Below are positions 16,233-25,516 of a DNA stretch of 64,000 bases, piece by piece. The stretch covers positions 1,240,001-1,304,000 of the forward strand of contig OZ257246.1 of assembly GCA_965279595.1 (NCBI GenBank). Direction: 5' to 3'. Source of the stretch: CAIKLP01 sp965279595 (GTDB taxonomy: Bacteria; Bacteroidota; Bacteroidia; Sphingobacteriales; Sphingobacteriaceae). The notes under the pieces were generated by a model, which made no database searches, had not been told where the DNA came from, and was given only the letters and a program-made list of their open reading frames with translations. The first letter of the stretch is position 1; the number at the start of each line of letters is the position of its first letter. The translations under genes were made by a program, and so were the position numbers.

Positions 16233-17278
16233 GTGAATTAGGGAATAAGAACAATGATGAAATTTCGATAAAAGAAATAGTTGATTCAATTATTGAAATA
16301 TTCAACTTCTTAAAAAGTAAGTGGGTAGTTGTATTTTCAACATCAGTTATTGTAGGTTGTTTGGGAATACTTATTGCCTTTTTATCAAAACCTACTTACA
16401 CTGCTAAATTAACCTTTGCATTGGATGAGGAAAAAGGGTCTAGTTTAGGTCAGTATGAGGGCATTGCAAGTCAGTTTGGAATTGATATTGGAGGAGGGGC
16501 AAGTGGTATATTTTCAAATAGTAATTTAATTGAGTTCTTAAAATCACGAAAAATGATTGAACGCACTTTAATAACTCCAATATTATTTAAAAATAAACAA
16601 ACAAATTTGATTGAAGCATATTTGGATGTGTATGATAGAAGAAAGGATTTTAAAGATGAAGATAAAAACATATCTTTTTTAATAGATGCAAATAAGTTTA
16701 CGATTAAGCATGATAGTTTAATAAACTTATTATATACCGAAATAATAACTGAAAGATTTACAGTTGATAAAATTGACAAGAAAGTAAATATAATAACTGT
16801 AAATTTTACCACCCAAGACCAAATCCTTTCGAAATTGTTTTGTGAAAATTTAATTCTTAATGTTAGTGATTTTTATATCGAAACAAAAACTAAAAAATCA
16901 AGAAACAATGTAACTACTCTTCAGTCAAGAGTTGATTCAGTTAGAAGAGAATTGGATAAGGCACTTTATGGAAGGGCACTTGCAAGTGATCAAAATTTGT
17001 TAGTTGTAAGACAGCAAGCCAATGTAGGGAAAGTAAAGCAAGAAGTAAATGTGCAAGTATTATCTACTATGTATACAGAGCTTACTAAGAATTTGGAATT
17101 AGCCAAATTTAGTTTATTAAATAACGAACCACTTTTTCAAATTATAGATAAACCTACTTTGCCATTTAAGAAAAATAAAAAGTCAAAATTGGTGTATTTA
17201 ATAGTTGGGGGTTTTTTAGGTTTGATAATATCATCTTCTTTTTTAATAAGTAGACGATGGGTCAAATCTCTCAAATAA
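16229..17278 (+). CDS. Wzz/chain-length-determinant family protein without kinase domain
   Basis: 349 residues. Two membrane helices, at about 33-55 (WVVVFSTSVIVGCLGILIAFL) and 325-343 (VYLIVGGFLGLIISSSFLI), flank a large periplasmic domain that ends in a coiled-coil-prone helix (LQSRVDSVRRELDKAL...). A PxxP-type segment (DKPTLPFKKNKKSK) just before the second helix is typical of polysaccharide co-polymerases. There is no Walker motif or tyrosine-rich tail, so this is a Wzz-like rather than Wzc-like protein, controlling chain length and coupling Wzy to the exporter. It overlaps the exporter gene by four bases. Confidence 0.87.
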   Translation: MSELGNKNNDEISIKEIVDSIIEIFNFLKSKWVVVFSTSVIVGCLGILIAFLSKPTYTAKLTFALDEEKGSSLGQYEGIASQFGIDIGGGASGIFSNSNLIEFLKSRKMIERTLITPILFKNKQTNLIEAYLDVYDRRKDFKDEDKNISFLIDANKFTIKHDSLINLLYTEIITERFTVDKIDKKVNIITVNFTTQDQILSKLFCENLILNVSDFYIETKTKKSRNNVTTLQSRVDSVRRELDKALYGRALASDQNLLVVRQQANVGKVKQEVNVQVLSTMYTELTKNLELAKFSLLNNEPLFQIIDKPTLPFKKNKKSKLVYLIVGGFLGLIISSSFLISRRWVKSLK

Positions 17279-17287
17279 AATTATATT

Positions 17288-18562
17288 ATGAAAAAAAGCA
17301 TTGCAATAATTGGATTGGGTTATGTAGGATTACCTTTAGCAATTGAGTTTGGTAAAAAATACAAAGTATTAGGTTTTGATATAAATGTAAGTCGTGTTAA
17401 AGAATTGCAATCTGGAAAAGACCGAACACAAGAAGCGGATTTAGAAGGGATGAAACAGGCTATGAAAGTGACAGAAGATTCTGGGCTTTCATTTTCTTCA
17501 GTTACAACTGATTTAGAGAAATGCAATGTATTTATTGTTACAGTACCAACTCCAATCAATCAATTTAAAGCACCTGATTTAACTCCTTTAATTAAGGCTT
17601 CAGAAATGCTAGGGAAAGTATTGAAATCAGGAGATATTGTAATTTATGAATCAACCGTATATCCAGGTTGTACAGAAGAAGATTGTGTTCCAGTTTTAGA
17701 ACAATTCTCAGGTTTGAAATTTAACAAAGATTTTTATTGTGGTTATTCTCCAGAGAGAATTAATCCTGGTGATAAAGTAAATACATTAACGAAAATAAAA
17801 AAAGTAACTTCAGGTTCCACTCCTGAAATTGCAGAATTGGTTGACCAATTGTATTCATCTATCATTACAGCAGGCACACATAAAGCACCAAGTATAAAAG
17901 TAGCTGAAGCTAGCAAAGCAATTGAAAATGCTCAAAGAGATATTAATATATCATTTGTAAATGAATTGGCATTAATTTTTGATAAAGTTGGAATAGATAC
18001 TAATGATGTTTTAGAAGCCGCAGGTACAAAATGGAATTTCTTGAAATATAAACCCGGTTTGGTTGGTGGACATTGTATCGGTGTAGATCCGTATTACTTA
18101 GCACATAAAGCAGAATCATTGGGCTATCATCCTCAAGTAATTTTATCAGGAAGAAGAGTAAATGATAACATGGGGATGTATGTTGCAAACAGAGTAGTTA
18201 AATTGATGATTTCAAAAGGACATACTATTAAAGGAGCAAATACTTTGATTCTGGGTATTACCTTTAAAGAGAATTGCCCTGATGTCCGAAATACAAAAGT
18301 GGTTGATATATACAATGAATTATTGCAATTCAATATTAATGTAGATGTATATGATCCATGGGCAGATAGCCAAGAAGTTAAACATGAATACGGAATTGAT
18401 TTGTTAGAGAAATTAACCGATAAAAAATATGATTCAATAATTGTAGCGGTTGCACACAATGAATTTTTAGCTTTAGATTTCAAACAATTCCATGCAGATA
18501 ATACAGTGGTATTTGATACAAAAGCTTGTATTGATAGAACGCTGGTGGATGGAAGATTGTAA
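17288..18562 (+). CDS. UDP-N-acetylhexosamine 6-dehydrogenase (WbpA/WbpO/TviB family)
   Basis: 424 residues with the three-domain UDP-glucose/UDP-ManNAc dehydrogenase layout: the N-terminal Rossmann motif IAIIGLGYVGLPLA (residues 5-18), TVPTPI, ESTVYPGCTEE, the catalytic Cys in GGHCIGVDPYYL, and the C-terminal UDP-binding part with GITFKENCPDVRNTK. The sequence is closest in character to the TviB/WbpO branch that oxidises UDP-GlcNAc or UDP-GalNAc at C6, using 2 NAD+. Followed by aminotransferase, acetyltransferase and WbpB-like genes, it most likely makes UDP-GlcNAcA, the first intermediate of the diacetamido-uronate pathway. Confidence 0.88.
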   Translation: MKKSIAIIGLGYVGLPLAIEFGKKYKVLGFDINVSRVKELQSGKDRTQEADLEGMKQAMKVTEDSGLSFSSVTTDLEKCNVFIVTVPTPINQFKAPDLTPLIKASEMLGKVLKSGDIVIYESTVYPGCTEEDCVPVLEQFSGLKFNKDFYCGYSPERINPGDKVNTLTKIKKVTSGSTPEIAELVDQLYSSIITAGTHKAPSIKVAEASKAIENAQRDINISFVNELALIFDKVGIDTNDVLEAAGTKWNFLKYKPGLVGGHCIGVDPYYLAHKAESLGYHPQVILSGRRVNDNMGMYVANRVVKLMISKGHTIKGANTLILGITFKENCPDVRNTKVVDIYNELLQFNINVDVYDPWADSQEVKHEYGIDLLEKLTDKKYDSIIVAVAHNEFLALDFKQFHADNTVVFDTKACIDRTLVDGRL

Positions 18563-18577
18563 TTTTATTGAATTTAT

Positions 18578-19732
18578 ATGTCCAATATTGTAACTAATTT
18601 TGATATGAAAATTGAGATGGTTGACCTTAAAGGTCAATACAAAAAAATCAAAACAGAAATCGATGAAGCAATGATTGTTTGTATCGAATCTGCAGAATTT
18701 ATTAATGGTAAATTAGTAACTTCCTTTTCTGAAAACCTTGCAAAATATGTTGGTGTAAAACATGTGATTCCTTGTGCAAATGGAACAGATGCTTTACAAA
18801 TCGCTTTAATGGCACTAAACTTAAAAGCTGGTGATGAAGTTATTGTTCCTTCCTTTACCTATGTTGCAACAGCAGAGGTTATAGCATTATTAAATTTAGT
18901 ACCAGTAATGGTTGATGTTATGCCTGATGATTTTAGTATTAATTTAGAACAGGTAAGAAAACATATAACTCCAAAAACAAAAGCAATTGTTCCAGTTCAT
19001 TTATTTGGACAATGTGCTGGAATGGAAGAATTACTTCAACTTGCTAAAGAGAATAATATTTTTATTGTAGAAGATACAGCCCAAGCTATAGGAGCTAATT
19101 ACACCTATAAAGATGGGTCTATTCACCAAGCTGGTACGATGGGAAATATTGGAACTACCTCGTTCTTTCCATCAAAGAATCTGGGTTGCTATGGAGATGG
19201 CGGAGCAATTTTTACCAATGATGATTTGTTAGCTCAGAAAATTAGAATGATGGCTAATCATGGGCAATCAAAAAAATATCAACATGATGTAATAGGTGTT
19301 AATTCTAGATTAGATACTATACAAGCAGCAATACTCAACATTAAATTGAAGTATTTAAATGAATATTGTGCAGCTAGAAATAAAGCAGCTGATTACTATG
19401 ATAAAGCATTAAGCACTATTAACGGAATAACTATTCCAAAACGGGTTTCAAATTCTACTCACGTGTTTCATCAATATACTTTAAAAATTGCTGATGGGAA
19501 ACGCGATGATTTGAAAGCTTTTTTAATTGAAAAAGGAATCCCATGTATGGTGTATTATCCTTTTCCTTTGCATTTTCAAAAAGCGTATCAATCAGATAGA
19601 TTTCCTAAAGGATCTTTACCTGTTTCTGAAAATCTTTGTGAGCTTGTATTGTCATTACCAATTCATACAGAAATGAATAATGATATGCAAGACTATATAA
19701 TTGATAATATAAGAGAATTTTATTCTAAATGA
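18578..19732 (+). CDS. DegT/DnrJ/EryC1 sugar aminotransferase (WbpE-like)
   Basis: 384 residues, or 375 from ATG 18605 (MKIEMVDLKGQY), which is the more family-like start. PLP-binding features: CANGTDALQIALMAL, VEDTAQAIGA, and the Schiff-base lysine in FFPSKNLGCYGDGGA. It resembles WbpE, which moves an amino group from glutamate to UDP-3-keto-GlcNAcA, giving UDP-GlcNAc(3NH2)A and 2-oxoglutarate. That 2-oxoglutarate is the oxidant used by WbpB-type enzymes, encoded three genes downstream. The stop overlaps the next start (ATGA). Confidence 0.87.
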   Translation: MSNIVTNFDMKIEMVDLKGQYKKIKTEIDEAMIVCIESAEFINGKLVTSFSENLAKYVGVKHVIPCANGTDALQIALMALNLKAGDEVIVPSFTYVATAEVIALLNLVPVMVDVMPDDFSINLEQVRKHITPKTKAIVPVHLFGQCAGMEELLQLAKENNIFIVEDTAQAIGANYTYKDGSIHQAGTMGNIGTTSFFPSKNLGCYGDGGAIFTNDDLLAQKIRMMANHGQSKKYQHDVIGVNSRLDTIQAAILNIKLKYLNEYCAARNKAADYYDKALSTINGITIPKRVSNSTHVFHQYTLKIADGKRDDLKAFLIEKGIPCMVYYPFPLHFQKAYQSDRFPKGSLPVSENLCELVLSLPIHTEMNNDMQDYIIDNIREFYSK

Positions 19733-20301
19733 GTTATTTTAAACATGAAACAGCAATAATAGACGATGGTTGTATTATTGGAGAAGGAACTAAAGTTTGG
19801 CATTTTAGCCACATTATGCCTAAATGTAAAATTGGGAATAATTGTAATATTGGCCAAAATGTGGTGGTATCACCTGAAGTAGTTTTAGGGAATAATGTAA
19901 AAATTCAGAACAATGTTTCAATCTACACTGGTGTTACTTGTGATGATGATGTATTCTTAGGACCTTCTATGGTTTTTACCAATGTCATCAATCCTCGATC
20001 GGCAATTAATCGAAGAGATCAATATGCAAAAACTCATGTTGGTAAAGGTGCAAGTATTGGAGCAAATGCAACTATCGTATGCGGACATGATATTGGAATG
20101 TATGCTTTTATTGGAGCCGGAGCTGTAGTAACTAAAACAGTTGCTGATTTTTCATTAGTTGTTGGAAATCCTGCTAAACATATTGGTTGGGTTGGAGAAT
20201 TCGGACATCGTTTGGAATTTAATTCAGAAGGGATAGCAATTTGCCCAGAAAGCAGTCAGGAGTATAAAATAGAAGCTGGGAAACTTATAAGAATTAAATA
20301 A
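19729..20301 (+). CDS. Left-handed beta-helix N-acetyltransferase (WbpD-like)
   Basis: 190 residues made of hexapeptide repeats (IIGEGTKVWHFSHIMP, IGNNCNIGQNVVVSP, VLGNNVKIQNNVSIYTGV, VGKGASIGANATIVCG, IGAGAVVTKTV) and ending VVGNPAKHIGWVGEFG. The IGWV(G/C)..G ending and the NVINPRSAINRRDQY insert match the UDP-2-acetamido-3-amino-uronate acetyltransferase subgroup (WbpD/WlbB). It uses acetyl-CoA to give UDP-GlcNAc(3NAc)A. Three bases separate it from the LhgO-like gene. Confidence 0.88.
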   Translation: MSYFKHETAIIDDGCIIGEGTKVWHFSHIMPKCKIGNNCNIGQNVVVSPEVVLGNNVKIQNNVSIYTGVTCDDDVFLGPSMVFTNVINPRSAINRRDQYAKTHVGKGASIGANATIVCGHDIGMYAFIGAGAVVTKTVADFSLVVGNPAKHIGWVGEFGHRLEFNSEGIAICPESSQEYKIEAGKLIRIK

Positions 20302-20303
20302 GA

Positions 20304-21491
20304 ATGCCAAAAAAAATTGCTGTAATTGGGGGTGGAATAATTGGGTTGGCCACTGCATATAAATTACAAAATAAACACCCTGATGCTAAAGTTGTATTAT
20401 TTGAAAAAGAAAGCATTTTAGGTAAGCATCAATCAGGAAGGAATAGTGGTGTTTTGCATTGTGGACTTTATTATCAACCTGGCTCATTGAAAGCAAAACT
20501 TGCTGTTTCAGGGATCAAACAAATGACAGATTATTGCATTCAAAACAAAATTGCCCATGATATTTGTGGAAAGATTGTTGTGGCTTCAAATGAAAGAGAA
20601 ATAAAATTTCTTGAAGATTTAGCAGAAAGAGGAAGTCAAAATGGGCTTCAAAATTTAAAATATTTAACCAATTCAGAACTTAAAGCAAGAGAACCTTTTG
20701 TTAGCGCAAAAAAAGCTTTGTTAGTTCCTCAAGAAGGCATTGTTGATTACAAAGAAGTGATGAATAGTTTTGCTTCCCAAATTAAAAGTAGAGGAGGTGA
20801 GATATTTCTTAATACCAGAGTTGATTCTGTAAAAGAAGTAGGTGAAGAAGTGATTGTTTCTGATGGAACAAAAGAATGGAATTTTGATTTAATATATAAT
20901 TGTGCGGGATTGTTTTCTGATAGAACTTATGAAAGTTTTACTGGTAAAAAAAGACCACTACGAATTGTCCCGTTTAGAGGAGAATATTTGATGTTGAAAC
21001 CAGAAGTAAAGAAATTGGTTAACCATTTAATATACCCTGTTCCAGATCCTGAATTTCCATTTTTAGGAGTTCATTTTACACGATTAATTAATGGGGAAAG
21101 AGAAGTTGGTCCAAATGCTGTATTTGCTTTTAAAAGAGAAGGATATACTAATACAGATTTTTCACTTAAAGACACATTGGATTCCTTAACATATATTGGT
21201 TTTTTAAAATTCATAAAAAACAATTTCTCATTTTCAATGAAGGAGTTAGGTAGTTCATTATTCATTGAACAATTTCTAAGAAAAGCAAAGAAATTAATTC
21301 CAGATATTAATGAATCAATGTTCGTAAAAGGCACAGCAGGTGTAAGAGCACAAGCAATGGATAACAGTGGTAAATTATTAATGGATTTTAATATTATAAG
21401 AGATAAAAATCAAATACACGTTTTAAATGCACCATCGCCAGGTGCTACAGCATCATTGGCGATAGCTGATTATATAGTTGATAATTATTAA
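20304..21491 (+). CDS. lhgO: L-2-hydroxyglutarate oxidase (LhgO family FAD enzyme)
   Basis: 395 residues. The N-terminal FAD-binding GGGIIGLATAYKL (residues 9-21) is followed by the LhgO signature GKHQSGRNSGVLHCGLYY (40-57) and YQPGSLKAKL. VPQEGIVDYKEV and a C-terminal GTAGVRAQAMD...NAPSPGATASLAIADYI complete the family. LhgO oxidises L-2-hydroxyglutarate to 2-oxoglutarate and passes electrons to the quinone pool. It is 3 bases after the acetyltransferase and 3 bases before the WbpB-like gene, so it is firmly embedded in the sugar operon. That is an unusual place for this enzyme; the likely reason is given in the findings. Confidence 0.88.
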   Translation: MPKKIAVIGGGIIGLATAYKLQNKHPDAKVVLFEKESILGKHQSGRNSGVLHCGLYYQPGSLKAKLAVSGIKQMTDYCIQNKIAHDICGKIVVASNEREIKFLEDLAERGSQNGLQNLKYLTNSELKAREPFVSAKKALLVPQEGIVDYKEVMNSFASQIKSRGGEIFLNTRVDSVKEVGEEVIVSDGTKEWNFDLIYNCAGLFSDRTYESFTGKKRPLRIVPFRGEYLMLKPEVKKLVNHLIYPVPDPEFPFLGVHFTRLINGEREVGPNAVFAFKREGYTNTDFSLKDTLDSLTYIGFLKFIKNNFSFSMKELGSSLFIEQFLRKAKKLIPDINESMFVKGTAGVRAQAMDNSGKLLMDFNIIRDKNQIHVLNAPSPGATASLAIADYIVDNY

Positions 21492-21494
21492 AAT

Positions 21495-22499
21495 ATGAAA
21501 ATAAAATTTGCAGTAATTGGTTGCGGACATATTGGAAAACGTCATGCCGAAATGATTTTAAGAAATTCTGAATCAGAATTAGTAGCATTAATTGATATAA
21601 AAAATAAAACTGAATTAAATATTGATCAATATAATGTACCATTTTTTAATTCAATTCAAGAGTTTTTGAAATCTGGTATTGAAGTAGATGTGATCAATAT
21701 TGCTACACCTAATGGGTACCATGCTGAACAAGCAATGGAATGCTTAGATGCAAAAAAACATGTGGTTATTGAAAAGCCAATGGCTCTTAATAAACAAGAT
21801 GCAGAAAAAGTTATTTTTAAAGCATTGCATGTACATAAACATGTATTTGCTGTTATGCAAAATAGGTATTCACCCCCTTCAGTTTGGATTAAGGATTTGA
21901 TTGACAGTGAAAAGTTGGGTAAAATATTTATGGTTCAACTAAATTGTTATTGGAATAGGGATGATAGGTATTATAAAAAAGATTCTTGGCACGGAAAAAA
22001 AGATTTAGATGGGGGAACTCTTTTCACTCAGTTTTCCCATTTTATTGACATCATGTATTGGTTGTTTGGCGATATGGAAAATATTCAAGGAAAGTTTAAC
22101 GATTTCAACCACGCAACTTTAACTGATTTTGAAGATTCTGGATTCGTTAGTTTTGATTTTGTAAATGGGGGAATGGGATCATTAAATTATTCAACTTCAG
22201 TTTGGAATCAAAATTTAGAAAGCAGTATGACCATTATTGCAGAGAACGGTTCAGTAAAAATTGGAGGTCAATACATGGATAAAGTTGAATATTGTCATAT
22301 TAAAGATTATACCCTGCCAGAGTTAGCTCCCACAAATCCAGGTAATGATTATGGAGCTTACAAAGGATCTGCGCAAAATCATAATTTTGTAATTGAAAAT
22401 GTAGTAGATGTATTAAATGATAGAGGTCCAATTACAACAAACGCTTTAGAAGGTTTGAAAGTTGTTGATATCATTGAAAGAATATATAATGCTAAATAA
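21495..22499 (+). CDS. Gfo/Idh/MocA oxidoreductase, WbpB/WlbA-like 3-dehydrogenase
   Basis: 334 residues. The Rossmann motif FAVIGCGHIGKRHAEMI (residues 5-21) is followed by IATPNGYHAEQAM, the family EKP lysine (VVIEKPMALN), RYSPPSVWIKDL, and the active-site GGTLFTQFSHFIDIMYWLFG. This pattern belongs to the UDP-N-acetyl-2-amino-2-deoxyglucuronate dehydrogenase group (WbpB/WlbA), which oxidises C3 of UDP-GlcNAcA with a tightly held NAD+. Published members recycle NADH by reducing 2-oxoglutarate to 2-hydroxyglutarate. The preceding lhgO gene fits that chemistry. Confidence 0.87.
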   Translation: MKIKFAVIGCGHIGKRHAEMILRNSESELVALIDIKNKTELNIDQYNVPFFNSIQEFLKSGIEVDVINIATPNGYHAEQAMECLDAKKHVVIEKPMALNKQDAEKVIFKALHVHKHVFAVMQNRYSPPSVWIKDLIDSEKLGKIFMVQLNCYWNRDDRYYKKDSWHGKKDLDGGTLFTQFSHFIDIMYWLFGDMENIQGKFNDFNHATLTDFEDSGFVSFDFVNGGMGSLNYSTSVWNQNLESSMTIIAENGSVKIGGQYMDKVEYCHIKDYTLPELAPTNPGNDYGAYKGSAQNHNFVIENVVDVLNDRGPITTNALEGLKVVDIIERIYNAK

Positions 22500-22550
22500 A
22501 TTCTCACATACAAAGAAGTAGGATTCTTTTTATAAGAAATATAATTTTAA

Positions 22551-23738
22551 ATGAATATTTTAAATTTAATAGGTAGAAATAAAGAACTTTTTCAACAAGA
22601 TATAAATTCAAATGCTGAGGCATTAAATTTAGAGGTTTCAAATTCAAGATTTTTAGTGCTTGGTGGGGCTGGTTCAATTGGACAAGCTGTAACAAAAGAG
22701 ATTTTTAAAAGAAATCCTCTAAAGCTTCATGTGGTTGATATTAGTGAAAATAATTTAGTAGAGTTAGTAAGAGATATTCGAAGTTCGTTTGGATATATCA
22801 ATGGAGATTTTCAAACTTTTGCTTTAGATATTGGCACTTATGAATACGATGCGTTTATTGAGAATGATGGACAATATGATTATGTATTGAATTTGTCTGC
22901 ATTAAAACATGTACGTTCTGAAAAAGATCCTTATACATTAATGAGAATGATTAATGTAAATATTTTTAATACTGATAAAACAATTCTTCAATCAATCAAT
23001 AAAGGAGTCAAAAAATATTTTTGTGTTTCTACAGATAAGGCTACCAATCCAGTGAATATGATGGGTGCCTCAAAAAGAATTATGGAAATGTTTTTAATGC
23101 GTAGAAGTAAAGATATTACAATTTCAACAGCTCGATTTGCAAACGTTGCATTTTCTGATGGGTCACTTTTACATGGGTTTAATCAACGCATTGTTAAAAA
23201 GCAACCTATAGTTGCTCCCAATGATATTAAAAGATATTTCGTAATTCCTAAAGAGTCAGGAGAGTTGTGTTTAATGTCAACTATTTTTGGTGAAAACCGT
23301 GATGTGTTTTTTCCAAAGCTTAGTGAGAATTTACACTTGGTAACTTTTGCCGACATTGCAATTAAGTATCTTCATGAAATCGGTTATGAACCATTTCTTT
23401 GTAATACTGAAGAAGAAGCAAGAAGTTTAATGAGTACTTTACCAGATCAGAAAAAATGGCCTTGCTTATTTTCAAAAAGTGATACAACGGGTGAAAAAGA
23501 TTTTGAAGAATTCTTTACAAATGAAGAAGTTTTAGATTTGAATAAATTTCAAAATCTAGGAATTATTAAAAACAAATTGGAGTTTGATGAAAATTTATTA
23601 AATGATTTTACCAATACAATCCAAATGTGTAAGAAAAATGGAAATTGGAAAAAGGAAGTCATTGTAGATTTGTTTAATAAGTTGATACCCAATTTCGACC
23701 ATAAAGAAATTGGAAAGTATCTTGATTCAAAAATGTAA
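22551..23738 (+). CDS. legB: NDP-N-acetylglucosamine 4,6-dehydratase of the LegB type
   Basis: 395 residues. After a short N-terminal helix, the Rossmann motif VLGGAGSIGQAV is followed by NLSALKHVRSEKDPYTLMRMINVN, then VSTDKATNPVNMMGASKRIMEMF. This has the Met-x3-Lys in place of Tyr-x3-Lys typical of the FlaA1/PseB/LegB dehydratases. The C-terminal extension of about 100 residues after the SDR core and the linkage to LegC, LegI, LegG and PtmE homologues identify the legionaminic acid branch. In Campylobacter this enzyme acts on GDP-GlcNAc. A 51-base gap separates it from the WbpB-like gene, so a new translational block begins here. Confidence 0.85.
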   Translation: MNILNLIGRNKELFQQDINSNAEALNLEVSNSRFLVLGGAGSIGQAVTKEIFKRNPLKLHVVDISENNLVELVRDIRSSFGYINGDFQTFALDIGTYEYDAFIENDGQYDYVLNLSALKHVRSEKDPYTLMRMINVNIFNTDKTILQSINKGVKKYFCVSTDKATNPVNMMGASKRIMEMFLMRRSKDITISTARFANVAFSDGSLLHGFNQRIVKKQPIVAPNDIKRYFVIPKESGELCLMSTIFGENRDVFFPKLSENLHLVTFADIAIKYLHEIGYEPFLCNTEEEARSLMSTLPDQKKWPCLFSKSDTTGEKDFEEFFTNEEVLDLNKFQNLGIIKNKLEFDENLLNDFTNTIQMCKKNGNWKKEVIVDLFNKLIPNFDHKEIGKYLDSKM

Positions 23739-24888
23739 TATGCAGAATATAAAAGAATTTATAAGGGAACAATTTAATTCAAATGAATTCATTCCCCTAC
23801 ACGCACCAGTTTTTCATGGTAATGAAAAAAAGTATGTAGCCGAGGCAATTGATTCAACTTTTGTATCATCAGTTGGAAAATTTGTAGATAGGTTTGAGGA
23901 AATTATAAGAGAATATACAGGTGCAAAATATGCAATTGCAACGGTTAATGGCACAGCAGCTTTGCATATGTCATTAATTTTAGCAGGTGTTAAAAATCAA
24001 GATTTGGTGCTAACACAATCTTTATCCTTTATTGCAACATGTAATGCAATTTCTTACTTAAATGCTGAGCCTGTATTTATTGATGTTGACAAAACAACCC
24101 TTGGTTTATCTCCAATAGCTTTGGAAGAATTTCTAAAAAAATATTCATATCAAAAAAATGGGGAATGTTTTCATTCTGAATCTAATAGAAGAATTTCTGC
24201 TTGCGTACCTATGCATACATTCGGACACCCTACAGAAATCGATACAATCGCAAATATTTGTGAAAAGTATAATGTAGTATTAGTTGAAGATGCAGCTGAA
24301 TCTATTGGTTCATTTTATAAAAATATTCATACTGGGAACTATGGCAAATTAGGCGCTTTTAGTTTTAATGGAAACAAAACAGTTACCTGTGGTGGTGGTG
24401 GTGTAATTATTACAAATGATGAAAAACTGGGCAAATTGGGTAAGCATTTAACAACTCAAGCAAAGATTCCACATCGTTGGAATTTTGTACATGACCAAAT
24501 TGGATATAATTATAGAATGCCAAATTTAAATGCTGCGATGGCATGTGCGCAAATGGAACAAATTGAAATGTTTATTGAAAATAAACGCAAATTGTCTTCT
24601 GCCTATGAAACATATTTCAGTGGATCTGATATTGTTTTTGCAAAAGAACCTCAAAATTCGAGGTCGAATTATTGGTTAAATGCAATACTTTTAAAAGATT
24701 TAGAAAGTAGAAATGAAATGTTAAAGAATTTAAATGATTCTGATATCATGGCTAGACCAAGTTGGGAATTAATGCATCATCTAAGCATGTTTAATACTTG
24801 TTTTCGTGATGACCAAGTTAATGCACAATGGATTTCAGATAGGTTAATTAATATTCCAAGTAGTGTTCGCTTAAATTTGAATGATTAA
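23710..24888 (+). CDS. legC: LegC-type sugar aminotransferase (DegT family)
   Basis: 392 residues in frame from 23710; the ATG at 23740 (MQNIKEFIREQF) just past the legB stop is an equally good start and avoids a 29-base overlap. PLP features: TVNGTAALHMSLILAG, VEDAAESIGS, and lysine in FSFNGNKTVTCGGGG. It has the LegC-family opening IPLHAPVFHGNEKKYV. It aminates C4 of the 4-keto-6-deoxy sugar made by LegB. The 3' end overlaps the acetyltransferase gene by 8 bases. Confidence 0.87.
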   Translation: MESILIQKCNMQNIKEFIREQFNSNEFIPLHAPVFHGNEKKYVAEAIDSTFVSSVGKFVDRFEEIIREYTGAKYAIATVNGTAALHMSLILAGVKNQDLVLTQSLSFIATCNAISYLNAEPVFIDVDKTTLGLSPIALEEFLKKYSYQKNGECFHSESNRRISACVPMHTFGHPTEIDTIANICEKYNVVLVEDAAESIGSFYKNIHTGNYGKLGAFSFNGNKTVTCGGGGVIITNDEKLGKLGKHLTTQAKIPHRWNFVHDQIGYNYRMPNLNAAMACAQMEQIEMFIENKRKLSSAYETYFSGSDIVFAKEPQNSRSNYWLNAILLKDLESRNEMLKNLNDSDIMARPSWELMHHLSMFNTCFRDDQVNAQWISDRLINIPSSVRLNLND

Positions 24889-25516
24889 AAAGAATTTAAT
24901 ACTAATTGGAGGAGGAGGTCATGCAAAGGCATGTATTGATGTTATTAATTCAACTGAGCAATTTAATATAATTGGTTATTTTGATTTTAAAGAAACTTTA
25001 GAACCCAAGTTTGGTGTTGAATATTTAGGTAATGATTCAAGTATTGAAAAATACATTGGCAAAGCAGAATTTATAATCACTGTCGGGCAAATAAAATCAC
25101 CTTTAATTCGAACACAAATTTTTGACAAACTAGTTTCTTTGAAAGCTGATATTGCAACAATTATTTCTAAAAGTGCAATAGTTTCTAAATACTCAAATAT
25201 TGCGAAAGGTACTATCGTAATGCATTCTGTTATTATTCAAGCAAATGTTAGTGTTGGTGTTAATTGTATAATAAATGATAAGGTATTATTAGAACATGAT
25301 GTCAATATAGGAAATCATTGTCATGTTTCAACTGGTGCTATCTTAAACGGAGAAGTGTCAATAGGAAATTCTAGCTTTATTGGTAGTGGGGCTGTTCTAA
25401 AGAACGGAATTTGTGTAGGAGAATTAGCGGTAGTTGGATTAGGTTCTGTGGTAATAAATAATATTGAAGATAATCAAGTATACGTAGGTAATCCAGCGAA
25501 ACAAATTCTAAAATGA
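24881..25516 (+). CDS. NeuD/PglD-type sugar O/N-acetyltransferase (legionaminate pathway)
   Basis: 211 residues. An N-terminal PglD-like nucleotide-sugar binding region (ILIGGGGHAKACIDVI) is followed by a left-handed beta helix of hexapeptide repeats (SKYSNIAKGTIVMHSVIIQ, VGVNCIINDKVLLEHDV, IGNHCHVSTGAIL) ending VYVGNPAKQIL. In the legionaminic pathway LegH acetylates the 4-amino group produced by LegC; this gene is in exactly that slot. NeuD-type O-acetylation of the finished sialic acid is the alternative. It overlaps LegI by 4 bases. Confidence 0.82.
   Translation: MIKKNLILIGGGGHAKACIDVINSTEQFNIIGYFDFKETLEPKFGVEYLGNDSSIEKYIGKAEFIITVGQIKSPLIRTQIFDKLVSLKADIATIISKSAIVSKYSNIAKGTIVMHSVIIQANVSVGVNCIINDKVLLEHDVNIGNHCHVSTGAILNGEVSIGNSSFIGSGAVLKNGICVGELAVVGLGSVVINNIEDNQVYVGNPAKQILK

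Noticed and set aside
16471..16812. 113-codon open frame on the minus strand inside the Wzz-like gene
   Set aside because: Composition is that of an antisense shadow (Ile/Leu/Ser-rich, no motif), and the plus-strand gene is clear.
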